This document shows positions 1 to 9,846 of a stretch of DNA of 64,000 bases, piece by piece. The DNA comes from Commensalibacter nepenthis (GTDB taxonomy: Bacteria > Pseudomonadota > Alphaproteobacteria > Acetobacterales > Acetobacteraceae): contig NZ_JASBAN010000001.1 of assembly GCF_029953305.1 (NCBI RefSeq), forward strand, positions 1,853,001 through 1,917,000. Direction: 5' to 3'. The notes under the pieces were generated by a model. The model saw only the letters and a list, made by a program, of their open reading frames with translations. It was not told the origin of the DNA and did no database searches. Within the stretch, counting starts at the first letter, position 1. Each line of letters begins with the position of its first letter. The position numbers and the translations under genes are program-made.

Positions 1-646
1 TCGTCCACGTGTTTACTTGTTTAATTTGCAAACGGGTCAACAAAGAATATTAGGCGATTTTTCTGGGATTTCTTTTGCACCCCGTTTCTCCCCTGACGGG
101 CGTTCAGTTGTGATGTCTGTGACTCGTGGTGCTGGATCAGATATTTACGTTGTTGATCTGGCTTCTGGTTCAAAAAGACAATTAACCAGTTCTGGCGCAA
201 TTGATACCAGTCCTTGTTATAGCCCAGATGGTTCTCAAATTGTGTTCTCTTCTGATCGTGGTGGAAAACAACAACTTTATATTATGAGTGCCAGTGGTGG
301 TGGTGCGCATCGTATTTCTTATGGTAGTGGAAGTTATGCTGGACCCGTTTGGTCTCCTCGCAAAGATGTGATTGCATTTGTGCGTATTTCTGGTGGTTTC
401 TCCTTAGGGGTGATGGCGCCTGATGGCAGTGGCGAACGTATTTTAACCCAAGGTTATACTGTTGAAAGCCCAACTTTTTGTCCAAATGGTCGTGTCCTAG
501 CTTTCTGTAATCAGTCAGCTGCTGGTGCTGGTGGGGCAGGGTTCTCGTCTTCTATTAAAACCATTGATGTAACTGGATTTAATGAACGTTCAATTCGTAC
601 ATCGACGATGGCATCAGGACCATCTTGGTCTTCTAGCAACACTTAA
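1..646 (+). CDS. tolB: TolB, C-terminal part (5' truncated by window edge)
   Basis: Periplasmic beta-propeller of the Tol-Pal envelope system; it binds Pal and helps outer-membrane constriction at division. The reading frame is open from base 2, so the start lies outside the window. About 214 residues are visible, made of WD40/PD40-like propeller blades with recurring SPDG motifs ([43 protein letters not shown]). The signal peptide and the N-terminal TolB domain are not visible. pal follows 193 bases downstream and cpoB after it, the standard tol operon order. Identification is firm from motifs and context. Confidence 0.95.
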   Translation, partial: RPRVYLFNLQTGQQRILGDFSGISFAPRFSPDGRSVVMSVTRGAGSDIYVVDLASGSKRQLTSSGAIDTSPCYSPDGSQIVFSSDRGGKQQLYIMSASGGGAHRISYGSGSYAGPVWSPRKDVIAFVRISGGFSLGVMAPDGSGERILTQGYTVESPTFCPNGRVLAFCNQSAAGAGGAGFSSSIKTIDVTGFNERSIRTSTMASGPSWSSSNT

Positions 647-739
647 AAAATAAATATCAATTCTATTTAAAAATTATAAACAAAAAACAAACTTTTTGAT
701 AAAGTAGAATCAATCTTAACCTGATTGCAGGTTCGGGTG

Positions 740-768
740 AAAAGAACAGAGATATTCTTTGTTCTTTT
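740..768 (+). terminator. Hairpin between tolB and pal
   Basis: Inverted repeat AAAAGAACA / TGTTCTTTT (740-748 and 760-768) with an 11-base loop, followed by AATTTTTAT. It looks like an intrinsic terminator or attenuator behind tolB, 72 bases before pal. The A/T-rich stem makes its strength uncertain. Confidence 0.5.
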
Positions 769-839
769 AATTTTTATATTTGTTTTGCGATCATTTATCA
801 TTGGGATAATTTGAAAGCGATTTTGTAGGAATACAGATA

Positions 840-1319
840 ATGAAATTAAAGCTTCTTGGTGCTTTTGGTGCTGCATTGATGCTTGCTGCTTGCGGACACA
901 GTGATGATAAAGGTGCGTCAACAGGAAATGGTGCTGGCCAACAAACTGTTAGTGGAGTAGTTCCTGGTAGTCAAGCTGATTTGGTTGCTAATGTTGGTGA
1001 TCGTATTTTTTTCCCGTTCAATTCAAATAATTTGACTAGCGATGCACGTTCAACATTAAACCGTCAATCAGAATGGTTAAAACGTTATCCAAATGTACAA
1101 GTTATGGTTGCTGGTAACTGCGATGATCGCGGAACAGAAGAATATAACATTGCGTTGGGTTCACGTCGTGCAAATGCTGCTCGTGATTACTTGGTATCTT
1201 TGGGTGTATCTCCTGATCGTATTACAACGATCTCTTATGGTAAAGATCGCCCAGTTGCAGAAGGTGATAACGAAGAATCATACGCACAAAATCGTAATGC
1301 GACAACTTCTGTACGTTAA
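840..1319 (+). CDS. pal: Peptidoglycan-associated lipoprotein Pal
   Basis: Outer-membrane lipoprotein that anchors the envelope to peptidoglycan and is the OM partner of TolA/TolB. The 159-residue product has a lipoprotein signal peptide with lipobox LAAC, so Cys18 is the predicted lipidated residue. A short Gly/Ser/Thr-rich linker is followed by an OmpA-like domain from about residue 52. That domain keeps the peptidoglycan-binding pattern: Asp/Asn in the GNCDDRGT segment and Arg in ALGSRRANAARDYL. It sits between tolB and cpoB. A perfect 16-bp hairpin terminator lies just after the stop. Confidence 0.97.
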   Translation: MKLKLLGAFGAALMLAACGHSDDKGASTGNGAGQQTVSGVVPGSQADLVANVGDRIFFPFNSNNLTSDARSTLNRQSEWLKRYPNVQVMVAGNCDDRGTEEYNIALGSRRANAARDYLVSLGVSPDRITTISYGKDRPVAEGDNEESYAQNRNATTSVR

Positions 1320-1344
1320 AATATATTGATCTATCAATATTGAT

Positions 1345-1385
1345 AAAAAACCGATAAAACGTATGATATGTTTTATCGGTTTTTT
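1345..1385 (+). terminator. Rho-independent terminator after pal
   Basis: Perfect 16-bp inverted repeat (1345-1360 with 1370-1385) around a 9-base loop. The core is ACCGATAAAAC / GTTTTATCGGT and the descending arm ends in a T run. It lies 25 bases after the pal stop and separates pal from cpoB. Confidence 0.9.
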
Positions 1386-1477
1386 GTTATTCATAAAATA
1401 AAATTTGTTTGATGAATAAGGTATAGAGTTATTGGTAACCAGATCATCCTATAAAGATATCTCAAAGGGTAATGTAA

Positions 1478-2371
1478 ATGCTATTTTTTGAAACTCGTGT
1501 TGTAAAACAATCAGAATATTTATCGTATAAAAAACTATTTAGAGGCGCATTATTGGGGGTGTTTTTACTTTCAGGAGGGATGACTGGGCGTGCTTTTGCG
1601 CAAGATGTGTCCAGTCGCGATGTTATTTCATTGCAAAATCAAATCGAATCCTTAAAAGCACAGGTCACTCAATTACAACAAACAAATTCCTTTTCTGGTA
1701 ATTCAGATCGCCGTTCTAAGAGTAGTAACAGCAATACAAGCGACGGTAATCCCAGTGGGTTATTGCCTGAGTTATTGACAAGAGTAAATAATTTAGAAGA
1801 CCAGCAACGTGTGATGCGCGGTCAACTGGATGATTTAACCAACCAATTTCAAACAAAAATTGATTTATTAAATAAGAAAATTGATGATGCGAATTTTGCT
1901 GCGGGTGGAAATAGTAGTGGATCGGCTGCGCCTGTTGCTAAGGTGTCACAGGCTGAAACTGCTGCATCTGAAACATCAAAACCAGTAGCGAGAGCAGGGG
2001 ATTCTTTAAAGGATGGTCAACAAGCGTTGTTGGGTAAAAATTATTCTCAGGCAGAATCGATTGCTCGAAATATCATTGCGACTCCACAAGGTAAAAAATC
2101 TGTTCCTGCGCATTTCTTATTGGCACAATCTTTGGCTGGACAACAACGTTACAAAGATGCTTCTGTTGGGTATTTTGATATTTATAAAAAATTCCCAGAC
2201 TCAACCCGTGCCCCCGAAGCATTATTGGGCGTAGGGATTACATTATTGAAAAATGGTGATAGTGCAGCTTCTTGCCAAGCACTTAATTTATTGAATAGTA
2301 AATATCCAAATGCTTCTAGCCGTATTAAAAGCGCGGCATCAAGTTTACATAAAAGGGCAAAATGCCCTTAA
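1478..2371 (+). CDS. cpoB: Tol-Pal system protein YbgF/CpoB
   Basis: Periplasmic coordinator of peptidoglycan synthesis and OM constriction that works with TolA. The 297-residue product has a signal peptide whose hydrophobic core falls near residues 22-38 and whose likely cleavage site follows AFAQ. Next come coiled-coil heptads (about 48-75 and 98-135), a low-complexity Ser/Asn linker, and a C-terminal TPR domain (about 175-295) with the family pattern AHFLLAQSLAGQQRYKDA and APEALLGVGITLLKNGD. The N-region before the signal peptide is slightly long, but no better start is evident. tilS begins 9 bases downstream, so the two are probably co-transcribed. Confidence 0.93.
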   Translation: MLFFETRVVKQSEYLSYKKLFRGALLGVFLLSGGMTGRAFAQDVSSRDVISLQNQIESLKAQVTQLQQTNSFSGNSDRRSKSSNSNTSDGNPSGLLPELLTRVNNLEDQQRVMRGQLDDLTNQFQTKIDLLNKKIDDANFAAGGNSSGSAAPVAKVSQAETAASETSKPVARAGDSLKDGQQALLGKNYSQAESIARNIIATPQGKKSVPAHFLLAQSLAGQQRYKDASVGYFDIYKKFPDSTRAPEALLGVGITLLKNGDSAASCQALNLLNSKYPNASSRIKSAASSLHKRAKCP

Positions 2372-2380
2372 AATCACAGC

Positions 2381-3652
2381 ATGGATGAGTTAGACTTTGC
2401 TCCTTTGCTGCAAGAGGAGTTTAATCAATATATTGATCCTTTGGGACCATGGGGAGAGGATACAGAAAATACTCCTCCCGTAGCGATCGCTGTTTCAGGG
2501 GGGGCAGATAGTTTGTGCCTTGCGTTGCTGGCTTCTAGATGGCGTAGAAATATCTATGCGTTTATTGTCGATCATCAATTGCGGGCATCTTCTGGGCAAG
2601 AAGCAATGATTACTCAAAGATGCCTATCCAATTTATCTATTCCATCTAAAATTTTAACGCTAAATAATTTGAATGCAGGCGCTGCTTTAGAGGAGCGTGC
2701 AAGAATAGCCAGATATGATGCGTTATTTGAAGCTTGTTCCCAAAAAGGCTGTGTTGATTTATTGCTTGGGCACCATGCTGGGGATCAAGCCGAAACAGTC
2801 TTAATGCGTATTCGTGCGGGTAGTGCTGCAGATGGCTTGGCAGGTATGGCACTGATTATGGATTTACCTAATATAAGGTTAGTCAGACCATTATTATCTG
2901 TATCCCCACAACGATTACGTGCAACCCTTAAAAAAGAAAACATGTCTTGGGTAGAGGACCCATCAAACCAGGATATGCATATTCGACGGAATCAATTACG
3001 AAAAGAACTATCTACAAGCTCGAAAAAATCTGGTGTGATCTCTACTTTGTTACGGCGTTCTCGTGAAGAAGGACGCAATCGCATGAGCAAGGATAAAGAA
3101 CAAGCAGATTTATTGGTTCGGCAAGTTGAGGTAAGACCAGAAGGATTCGCACTTTTATCAGTAAAAACAATGACTCCTAGAGCCTTGGGGGCGGTTATTC
3201 GAACAATTTCAGGTTCTGTTTATGCACCAGTATCGCAGTCATTGGAGCGGTTGCGTCATTTACGTTCTATGACTGTTGGTGGTGTTAAAATACAACCTGC
3301 AGGACGGTTAGGCGATGGATGGTTAATGTTGCGTGAGGAAGCTGTCATGCAACAAAGAATAAAAATTGTTCCAGATTGTATTTGGGATCAACGTTTTCGT
3401 GTTGTGATTCCTGAGGGACAAATGAAAGACGGAATAGAGGTTGGCGCTTTGGGGGATGGATATAAACAATTTGCCAATCGTAATACATTTCCTTCGGCGT
3501 TATTAAGGGTATTACCCGCTTTTTGGAATGGTGAAACTTTAATTGCAGTACCGTATTTAGACGTATTTTTACAAGATCATGTTAAAAATTGGCGAATTAT
3601 TTTTCAGCCTAAACAACCAATGACACAAAGTTATCTTTTTTTAGGTATATAA
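2381..3652 (+). CDS. tilS: tRNA(Ile)-lysidine synthase TilS
   Basis: Converts C34 of the tRNA-Ile CAU anticodon to lysidine using ATP, allowing AUA decoding. The 423-residue product has the PP-loop ATP-pyrophosphatase signature SGGADS at residues 39-44 and the family motifs VDHQLRASSGQEA, EERARIARYDAL and LGHHAGDQAETVLMR. The C-terminal part is divergent and AT-rich, as is usual in alphaproteobacteria. It sits between cpoB and ftsH, the order seen in many alphaproteobacteria. A 186-base gap precedes ftsH. Confidence 0.95.
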   Translation: MDELDFAPLLQEEFNQYIDPLGPWGEDTENTPPVAIAVSGGADSLCLALLASRWRRNIYAFIVDHQLRASSGQEAMITQRCLSNLSIPSKILTLNNLNAGAALEERARIARYDALFEACSQKGCVDLLLGHHAGDQAETVLMRIRAGSAADGLAGMALIMDLPNIRLVRPLLSVSPQRLRATLKKENMSWVEDPSNQDMHIRRNQLRKELSTSSKKSGVISTLLRRSREEGRNRMSKDKEQADLLVRQVEVRPEGFALLSVKTMTPRALGAVIRTISGSVYAPVSQSLERLRHLRSMTVGGVKIQPAGRLGDGWLMLREEAVMQQRIKIVPDCIWDQRFRVVIPEGQMKDGIEVGALGDGYKQFANRNTFPSALLRVLPAFWNGETLIAVPYLDVFLQDHVKNWRIIFQPKQPMTQSYLFLGI

Positions 3653-3838
3653 CCAAGGTAATAAGTTTTAATGTAATGAATTAAAATGAGGAAAAATAAT
3701 TTTTGTGACTAGGAAAAAATCAGTTTAGTCCTTATGTTAAATAAGTAATAGTAATAATAAAACAAAATAATTTTCATTTTGTTTAAGGGATTTGTAAAAC
3801 AAGACGTGTTTGTTTTGAACATGGAAATATAAAAGAGT

Positions 3839-5806
3839 ATGAACAAAAAGAATTTTGGCCGTAATTTAAGTTTATGGGTTGTTGTGATCGTGATGGTCAT
3901 GCTGGCTGCTGGATTTTTCCGTCCAGATACAGCGCAAACTACTGGGGAACAAGTTAATTATTCACAGTTCATCAGTAATATCGATCAAGGAAAAGTTAAA
4001 TCTGTCGTTATTCAAGATCGTAATTTAAGCGGTAAATATAAGGACGACAAGACTTTTACCACCTATTTGCCGCCCTCTACGAATGATTTGCTTGCAAAAC
4101 TATCAAGTAAAGATGTCTCTATCGAAGCAAAACCATTGGATAATCAACCCAATTTATTTTGGCGTTTGATTATTAATTTGCTTCCGACTTTGTTGATTAT
4201 TGGGCTGTTTATTTTACTGATGCGCAATATGCAAGGTGCTGGTGGTAAAGCCATGGGATTTGGAAAATCCAAAGCCAAAATGTTGACCGAGAAGCAAGGT
4301 CGAGTCACATTTGCAGACGTTGCGGGTATTGATGAAGCCAAAGCTGAGTTAGAGGAAATTGTTGAGTATTTAAAAGATTCTCAAAAATTCCAACGTTTGG
4401 GTGGTAAAATCCCTAAAGGGGTTTTGTTGGTTGGACCTCCTGGAACAGGTAAAACATTATTGGCACGTGCTATTGCTGGTGAAGCAAATGTTCCATTCTT
4501 TACAATTTCAGGTTCAGACTTTGTTGAGATGTTTGTAGGGGTCGGGGCTTCTCGTGTTCGTGATATGTTTGAGCAAGGGAAAAAAGCTGCACCTTGTATT
4601 ATTTTTATCGATGAAATTGATGCTGTCGGTCGTCATCGTGGTGTCGGCATGGGTGGTGGAAACGATGAGCGTGAACAAACATTGAACCAAATGTTGGTAG
4701 AGATGGATGGGTTTGATAGTAGCGAAAGCGTTATTTTGATTGCTGCAACAAACCGTCCAGATGTTCTTGATCCTGCATTGTTGCGTCCTGGGCGTTTTGA
4801 CCGTCAAGTGGTTGTTCCAAATCCTGATGTTGCCGGGCGTGAAAAGATTTTGCGTGTGCATATGCGTAAAGTCCCCGTCACAAGTGATGTTGATCCAAAA
4901 GTAATTGCCAGAGGTACTCCAGGTTTTTCCGGTGCAGATCTTGCAAACCTAGTCAATGAAGCGGCTTTGTTGGCAGCACGTTTAAATCGTCGCACCGTTT
5001 CGATGCTCGAGTTTGAAAATGCCAAAGATAAAGTCATGATGGGTGCAGAGCGTCGCTCGTTGGTGATGAGTGATGAAGAGAAAAGAAATACGGCTTATCA
5101 TGAAGCAGGACATGCGCTTTGTGCGCTATTAATTCCTGGCTGTGATCCTGTGCATAAAGCTACCATTATTCCTCGTGGTCGTGCGTTGGGAATGGTGATG
5201 AGTTTGCCTGAAGGGGATCGCTATTCTGAAACCAAGTTAAGGTGTAAGGCTCGTCTTGTCTTGGCGATGGGCGGACGTTGTGGTGAAGAGCTGGCTTTTG
5301 GTTCTGAAAATATTACCAGTGGCGCGTCAAGTGATATTCAAATGGCAACAAACCTTGCCCATAATATGGTGACTGAATGGGGAATGAGTGAAAAGCTCGG
5401 TATGGTCAATTATGGTGATGGTGAGCAAGGTTATTGGCAAAAACCAAGCAAATCAGGGTTGACTATTCGAGAAATTGAAATTGAAGTGAAACAATTGATC
5501 GATGAAGCCTATACCCGTGCCATGAATTTGTTGACTGAACATAGGGAAAAATGGGAGCGCCTAGCCGAAGGATTGTTAGAATATGAAACATTAAACGCCG
5601 ATGAAATCCAACGTGTTTTACGTGGTGAAAAAATAGAGCGTAGTTTTGTAGACGATACAACAAAAAATCTTCGGTCATCTGTTCCTGAAATTGCACCTAC
5701 GGAAGAAATAGAGACTTCATCTGAAAAAAAACAGACAGAAGATGATCATAAAGAAACATCTTTGAAGCTGGATAAATCAGAAGATAAAACAGATCCAACA
5801 GCGTAG
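3839..5806 (+). CDS. ftsH: ATP-dependent zinc metalloprotease FtsH
   Basis: Inner-membrane AAA+ protease that degrades unassembled membrane proteins and regulators such as LpxC. The 655-residue product has an N-terminal TM segment (about 10-27), a small periplasmic domain, a second TM (about 105-123), the AAA module with Walker A GPPGTGKT (199-206) and Walker B IIFIDEID, and the zinc site HEAGH (421-425). The C-terminal tail is long, charged and probably disordered (Glu/Lys/Thr-rich). The ATG at 3839 follows AAAAGAG. A strong hairpin lies downstream. Length and motifs are those of the family. Confidence 0.98.
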   Translation: MNKKNFGRNLSLWVVVIVMVMLAAGFFRPDTAQTTGEQVNYSQFISNIDQGKVKSVVIQDRNLSGKYKDDKTFTTYLPPSTNDLLAKLSSKDVSIEAKPLDNQPNLFWRLIINLLPTLLIIGLFILLMRNMQGAGGKAMGFGKSKAKMLTEKQGRVTFADVAGIDEAKAELEEIVEYLKDSQKFQRLGGKIPKGVLLVGPPGTGKTLLARAIAGEANVPFFTISGSDFVEMFVGVGASRVRDMFEQGKKAAPCIIFIDEIDAVGRHRGVGMGGGNDEREQTLNQMLVEMDGFDSSESVILIAATNRPDVLDPALLRPGRFDRQVVVPNPDVAGREKILRVHMRKVPVTSDVDPKVIARGTPGFSGADLANLVNEAALLAARLNRRTVSMLEFENAKDKVMMGAERRSLVMSDEEKRNTAYHEAGHALCALLIPGCDPVHKATIIPRGRALGMVMSLPEGDRYSETKLRCKARLVLAMGGRCGEELAFGSENITSGASSDIQMATNLAHNMVTEWGMSEKLGMVNYGDGEQGYWQKPSKSGLTIREIEIEVKQLIDEAYTRAMNLLTEHREKWERLAEGLLEYETLNADEIQRVLRGEKIERSFVDDTTKNLRSSVPEIAPTEEIETSSEKKQTEDDHKETSLKLDKSEDKTDPTA

Positions 5807-5832
5807 TTTGTTGAATAATTAAACAAAGTGTT

Positions 5833-5860
5833 AAAGTGAAAGAAGAAATTCTTTCACTTT
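5833..5860 (+). terminator. Rho-independent terminator after ftsH
   Basis: Perfect 12-bp stem AAAGTGAAAGAA / TTCTTTCACTTT with loop GAAA (5845-5848), followed by TTTATAT, 27 bases after the ftsH stop. Confidence 0.88.
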
Positions 5861-5909
5861 TTTATATATAGGCTTGGCGAAATAATGATTTCTTCATAGT
5901 AGATAAGGA

Positions 5910-6932
5910 ATGCAAGATAATTTATTTTTAGAGCCAATGGCGTTTTTATATGATGATGTTGCTGAGCAAGCGATATATAAAAAGCATGCCTATCCTTTTT
6001 TGGGTCAGCAAAACCTAGCGTTTTCAATGGTAAGGCAAATCAGTGATTGTCAAAATCATCCTGCTTTGTCGACGGATTTATTTCCAACAATATGGCAACA
6101 ACAAATAAATCGGTTATCATCTCCATTACCGATGGCGGGTTTGCCTGCTGGTCCGTTAGTTATGGGAATATTAAATATTACCCCAGATAGTTTCAGTGAT
6201 GGTGGTAAGTATTATCAACTTAATGATGCTGTTTGTGCAGGTCATCAAATGGTAAAAGATGGCGCTGCGATTATTGATATTGGTGGTGAAAGCACCCGAC
6301 CAGGATCTATTCCAATAACACCGCAAGAGGAGTGTGAGCGCATCTTGCCAGTCATTAAGCAATTGCAAGGATGCGGTGCTTTGATCTCGGTGGATACACG
6401 GCACGCCCAAACCATGTATTATGCGTTAGAGGCTGGTGCAAATATTATTAATGATATTTCAGCCTTAGATGATCCTGAGAGCGCAAAGATTATAGCACAA
6501 GCAAAATGCCCAGTGATTTTGATGCATATGCGTGGAACGCCCCAGACAATGGGAAATCATGCAACTTATGATAACGTTGTTTATGTTGTGTTGTCAGAGC
6601 TTAGTAATAAGATTCAGAAAGCAGAGCAAGCTGGGGTTTTACGGAATCAAATTATCATTGATCCAGGTATTGGGTTTGCAAAAAATCAACAGCATAATTT
6701 GTTATTAATAAAGCATTTTTCAGTTTTCGCAAATTTAGGGTGTCGTTTATTATTGGCGGTATCAAGAAAACGATTTATTAAAGAGATTATGAGTAATATC
6801 GATTCTGACCATTATGATTGGGGAACTATGGTGGCCTCATTACCTTTTATGATGGTTGGCAATGGGATTATTCGAGTGCATAATGTACCGGCAATGGTAC
6901 AGACAATGAAAATATGGCAAGCTTTACATTAA
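5910..6932 (+). CDS. folP: Dihydropteroate synthase
   Basis: Condenses 6-hydroxymethyl-dihydropterin pyrophosphate with p-aminobenzoate in folate synthesis; this is the sulfonamide target. The 340-residue product shows the Pterin-binding signatures MGILNITPDSFSDGG (from about residue 86), DIGGESTRPGS, and a late SRKRFI motif. It carries about 80 residues before the TIM barrel, longer than the E. coli enzyme; such extensions are common in Acetobacteraceae and Rhodospirillales. The ATG at 5910 follows ATAAGGA. glmM follows after a short gap, a widespread folP-glmM pairing. Confidence 0.95.
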   Translation: MQDNLFLEPMAFLYDDVAEQAIYKKHAYPFLGQQNLAFSMVRQISDCQNHPALSTDLFPTIWQQQINRLSSPLPMAGLPAGPLVMGILNITPDSFSDGGKYYQLNDAVCAGHQMVKDGAAIIDIGGESTRPGSIPITPQEECERILPVIKQLQGCGALISVDTRHAQTMYYALEAGANIINDISALDDPESAKIIAQAKCPVILMHMRGTPQTMGNHATYDNVVYVVLSELSNKIQKAEQAGVLRNQIIIDPGIGFAKNQQHNLLLIKHFSVFANLGCRLLLAVSRKRFIKEIMSNIDSDHYDWGTMVASLPFMMVGNGIIRVHNVPAMVQTMKIWQALH

Positions 6933-6980
6933 AATAACAAAGCAAAGCGGCTGTAAAAACAAACAACCTTGGAAAGACAG

Positions 6981-8342
6981 ATGAGTAATCAAAGAGTTTT
7001 TTTTGGAACTGATGGAATTCGTGGCACTGCAAATAGTAACCCAATGACTGTAGAGGTTGCACAAAAGCTGGGGCAAGCGGTTGGTTTGTTATTTAAAAAT
7101 GAAGGCGATCAAAGGCGTCATCAGGTCTTGATCGGCAAAGATACACGTTTATCAGGCTATATGATTGAAAGTGCATTGATTGCAGGATTTTTATCCGCAG
7201 GAATCGATGTAATTGTGGTTGGACCAATGCCCACACCTGCGATTGCCATGTTGACACGGTCATTGCGTGCTGATTTAGGGGTTATGATTTCAGCGTCACA
7301 TAATCCTTATTATGATAATGGTATCAAGATTTTTGATCGTGACGGGTTTAAGCTCTCTGATGCGCAGGAAATTGAAATTGAACGATTAATACAATCCGAC
7401 CTTTCCCATCGTTTAGCTGGTCCTGAACAGATAGGGAGAGCCGTTCGTTTGGATGATGCCGCAGGACGTTATATTGAACATGCAAAGGCTTCTTTCCCAA
7501 GACAATATCGTCTTAATGGATTGAAAATTGTCATTGATTGTGCGAATGGCGCAGCATATAAAGTTGCCCCCGCAGCATTGTGGGAATTAGGAGCAGAAGT
7601 CATTTCTTTGGGATGTAAACCAAATGGATTTAACATTAATGACAAATGTGGTTCCACGCATCCAGAGGTTTTGTGCCAAGCCGTTATAGAGCATCAAGCG
7701 GATATTGGTATTGCGCTTGATGGTGACGCTGATCGAATGTTGTTGATTGATGAGACTGGAAAAGTTCTTGATGGCGATCAAATTCTTGCGGTGATTGCCT
7801 CCTCTTGGGCTGCCAAAGGTTATTTGCCAAACAAACATGTCGTTGCTACTATCATGTCAAATATGGGCTTGGAACGCTTTTTAAAATCTCAAAATCTTGA
7901 ACTGTTAAGAACGCAGGTGGGTGATCGTTATGTTGTCGAAAAAATGCGTGAGCTGGGATGTATTATTGGTGGGGAACAATCTGGACATATGATTTTGTCT
8001 AATTTTTCCACAACAGGCGATGGGCTGATTGCTGCATTACAAGTATTGGCTGTTTTAGTTGAAAGAAAACAAAAAGCCAGCGTTGTTTGTAATATGTTTT
8101 CCCCATTTCCTCAGGAATTAAGAAACATACGGTTTCAAGGGAATGATCCATTAACACATGAAAATGTTCAAAAAGCGTTGAAAGAAGCAGAAAAGGAATT
8201 GGGCAAGGACGGTCGTATTATTTTAAGGAAAAGTGGCACTGAACCTTTGATACGAGTGATGGCAGAGGCAGAGGATTATGCGAGTGTTGACCGTATCCTA
8301 ACACAACTATGTGGGGTTATTCACGACGTGAAGGATTGCTAG
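6981..8342 (+). CDS. glmM: Phosphoglucosamine mutase GlmM
   Basis: Interconverts glucosamine-6-phosphate and glucosamine-1-phosphate on the route to UDP-GlcNAc, for peptidoglycan and LPS. The product begins [18 protein letters not shown]. It has the phosphoserine loop [14 protein letters not shown] (catalytic Ser near residue 106), the metal loop DGDADR and the sugar-binding GGEQSGH. I chose ATG 6981, about 453 residues, because it has a GGAAAG ribosome site 5-10 bases upstream; an in-frame TTG at 6969 is less likely. Its TAG stop shares the palindrome CTAG with the stop of the opposing gene. Confidence 0.96.
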   Translation: MSNQRVFFGTDGIRGTANSNPMTVEVAQKLGQAVGLLFKNEGDQRRHQVLIGKDTRLSGYMIESALIAGFLSAGIDVIVVGPMPTPAIAMLTRSLRADLGVMISASHNPYYDNGIKIFDRDGFKLSDAQEIEIERLIQSDLSHRLAGPEQIGRAVRLDDAAGRYIEHAKASFPRQYRLNGLKIVIDCANGAAYKVAPAALWELGAEVISLGCKPNGFNINDKCGSTHPEVLCQAVIEHQADIGIALDGDADRMLLIDETGKVLDGDQILAVIASSWAAKGYLPNKHVVATIMSNMGLERFLKSQNLELLRTQVGDRYVVEKMRELGCIIGGEQSGHMILSNFSTTGDGLIAALQVLAVLVERKQKASVVCNMFSPFPQELRNIRFQGNDPLTHENVQKALKEAEKELGKDGRIILRKSGTEPLIRVMAEAEDYASVDRILTQLCGVIHDVKDC

Positions 8343-9049
8343 TACCGTTTTCTTTTGCATTTTAATAATAAATACGAAATTATATTATATATCAGCTGGT
8401 TACTTTGCACAAAGAAGCTGGCTGGTGCAGATAAAAGCTGTTGAGAGGGCTGAATATAAGGATCATTTGTAAGGTCCAAGGACGCGTTATTAATCATGCT
8501 TTGTAAGTGATATGGGGTTGTTTGTGCGTGAAATTGTAACCCGATAACATGATTTTTGATTTGAAACGCTTGGTTTTTGCAAATTGGACTGGATGCAAGT
8601 AATGTTGCCTCTTCTGGAAGTTCAAACTCATCTTTGTGCCAAAATAAACTTGTAAAATGATCTGGGAAGTGGAAACAATTTCTCTTTGAGGTTGATTCAG
8701 CTTTTATAGGATACCAACCGATCGCTTTATGGGGGGCAGAGTTTACTTTTGCTCCGAAAATATCAGCAATTAATTGCGCACCAAAACATATACCTAATGT
8801 CGGAATGTTATTTTCAATTGCTTTTTTAATAAGTTCTTTTTCTTTGGTGAGCCACGGGTATTGTTCTTCATCATAAATACTCATTGGTCCACCTAGAACA
8901 ATTAACAGGTTGGCAGATTCAATATTTGGAAGCGGAGAATCCGGTTTGTACAGGAAACAAATATCTGAAGCAATTCCTTGCTCATGTAACCATGATAAGA
9001 TATACCCAGGGCCTTCGAAAATCGCATGCTGTAAAATAATAGCTCTCAT
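8339..9049 (-). CDS. Class I glutamine amidotransferase-like protein (GMP synthase-type domain)
   Basis: Stand-alone GATase1 domain related to the amidotransferase half of GMP synthase. Such proteins hydrolyse glutamine or similar amides; the substrate here is unknown. The nucleophile elbow GICFGAQ carries the catalytic Cys, and [16 protein letters not shown] is typical of the subfamily. The catalytic His lies in [10 protein letters not shown], but the usual following Pro-Glu is replaced by Ala-Gln, so the His-Glu dyad may be altered. ATG 9049 is preferred over TTG 9070 (about 236 residues). It overlaps glmM tail to tail by 4 bases. Confidence 0.85.
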   Translation of the reverse strand: MRAIILQHAIFEGPGYILSWLHEQGIASDICFLYKPDSPLPNIESANLLIVLGGPMSIYDEEQYPWLTKEKELIKKAIENNIPTLGICFGAQLIADIFGAKVNSAPHKAIGWYPIKAESTSKRNCFHFPDHFTSLFWHKDEFELPEEATLLASSPICKNQAFQIKNHVIGLQFHAQTTPYHLQSMINNASLDLTNDPYIQPSQQLLSAPASFFVQSNQLIYNIISYLLLKCKRKRY

Positions 9050-9176
9050 TTTAGACCATTTCAAATACAAAGTTTACTATTGTTTGTAGTATATAGTGCA
9101 AATATTAAACAAATAAGGCCCCTATTACATAATAAGGGCTTTATGATAAGGTTTATTTATAATTTTTTATGTAAAA

Positions 9177-9725
9177 TTATAGAGTTGCTTCACCTTTTTT
9201 CCAGCTACATGGGCATAGACCACCATCTTGTAACGCATCAAGAATGCGGATGAATTCAGCTGGATTACGACCAACTGATAAATCATTTGCGCTGACGTGG
9301 CGGATTACGCCTGTTGGGTCAACAATAAATGTTGCACGTAGGTTAACACCTGCAGCATAATGTAACACACCAAGTGCGGAAGAAAGCTCGCGTTTATTGT
9401 CTGCAAGCATTGGGATTTGAAGGTTTTTCAATTGGTCGTTGTGCAAACGCCAATTTAAATGAACGAAAGCAGAATCAATTGAGAGACCATAAACAGCGGT
9501 GTTACGTTCTGTGAATTCTTTGTGTAGATCGCTAAATGCAACGATTTCTGTTGGGCAAATAAAAGTAAAATCCATTGGCCAGAAAAAGAATAGTTTCCAT
9601 TTTCCACTGTCATCTTTGTTAGAGATGGTTTGGAATTTGCCTTCTGCACCTTGATCCAAGCCTGCTTGTCCAGCAGCAACTGCATCTAAACTAAATGAAG
9701 GGAATTGATCGCCAACTGTTAACAT
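9177..9725 (-). CDS. ahpC: Peroxiredoxin AhpC (three-cysteine type)
   Basis: 2-Cys peroxiredoxin that reduces H2O2, organic peroxides and peroxynitrite in the cytoplasm. The 182-residue product has the peroxidatic Cys57 in DFTFICPTEI. The C-terminus reads GGLCPCSWKKGEATL, so there are two nearby cysteines (171 and 173) in a C-P-C arrangement. That resembles mycobacterial-type AhpC reduced by AhpD rather than E. coli AhpC reduced by AhpF; this is an inference. ATG 9725 has GGAG six bases upstream, so the upstream in-frame ATG at 9737 is rejected. It is divergent from oxyR. Confidence 0.93.
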   Translation of the reverse strand: MLTVGDQFPSFSLDAVAAGQAGLDQGAEGKFQTISNKDDSGKWKLFFFWPMDFTFICPTEIVAFSDLHKEFTERNTAVYGLSIDSAFVHLNWRLHNDQLKNLQIPMLADNKRELSSALGVLHYAAGVNLRATFIVDPTGVIRHVSANDLSVGRNPAEFIRILDALQDGGLCPCSWKKGEATL

Positions 9726-9756
9726 TATTATCTCCATATAAAAATAAAAAACGGGA

Positions 9757-9783
9757 ATAGATTACTCTATACTCTATATCTAT
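9757..9783. promoter_or_regulatory. Possible OxyR operator between ahpC and oxyR
   Basis: The divergent ahpC/oxyR intergenic region holds an ATAG followed by three CTAT half-sites (9767, 9774, 9780) at 6-7 base spacing. This resembles the ATAG-N7-CTAT logic of OxyR sites, but the spacing is imperfect and the DNA is AT-rich. It is a guess from position and half-sites only. Confidence 0.3.
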
Positions 9784-9846
9784 TTATGGGTATGTATGAT
9801 TAAATATTCAAATGAATTCTTTTGTAATAAATGATTGAAAAAATCG

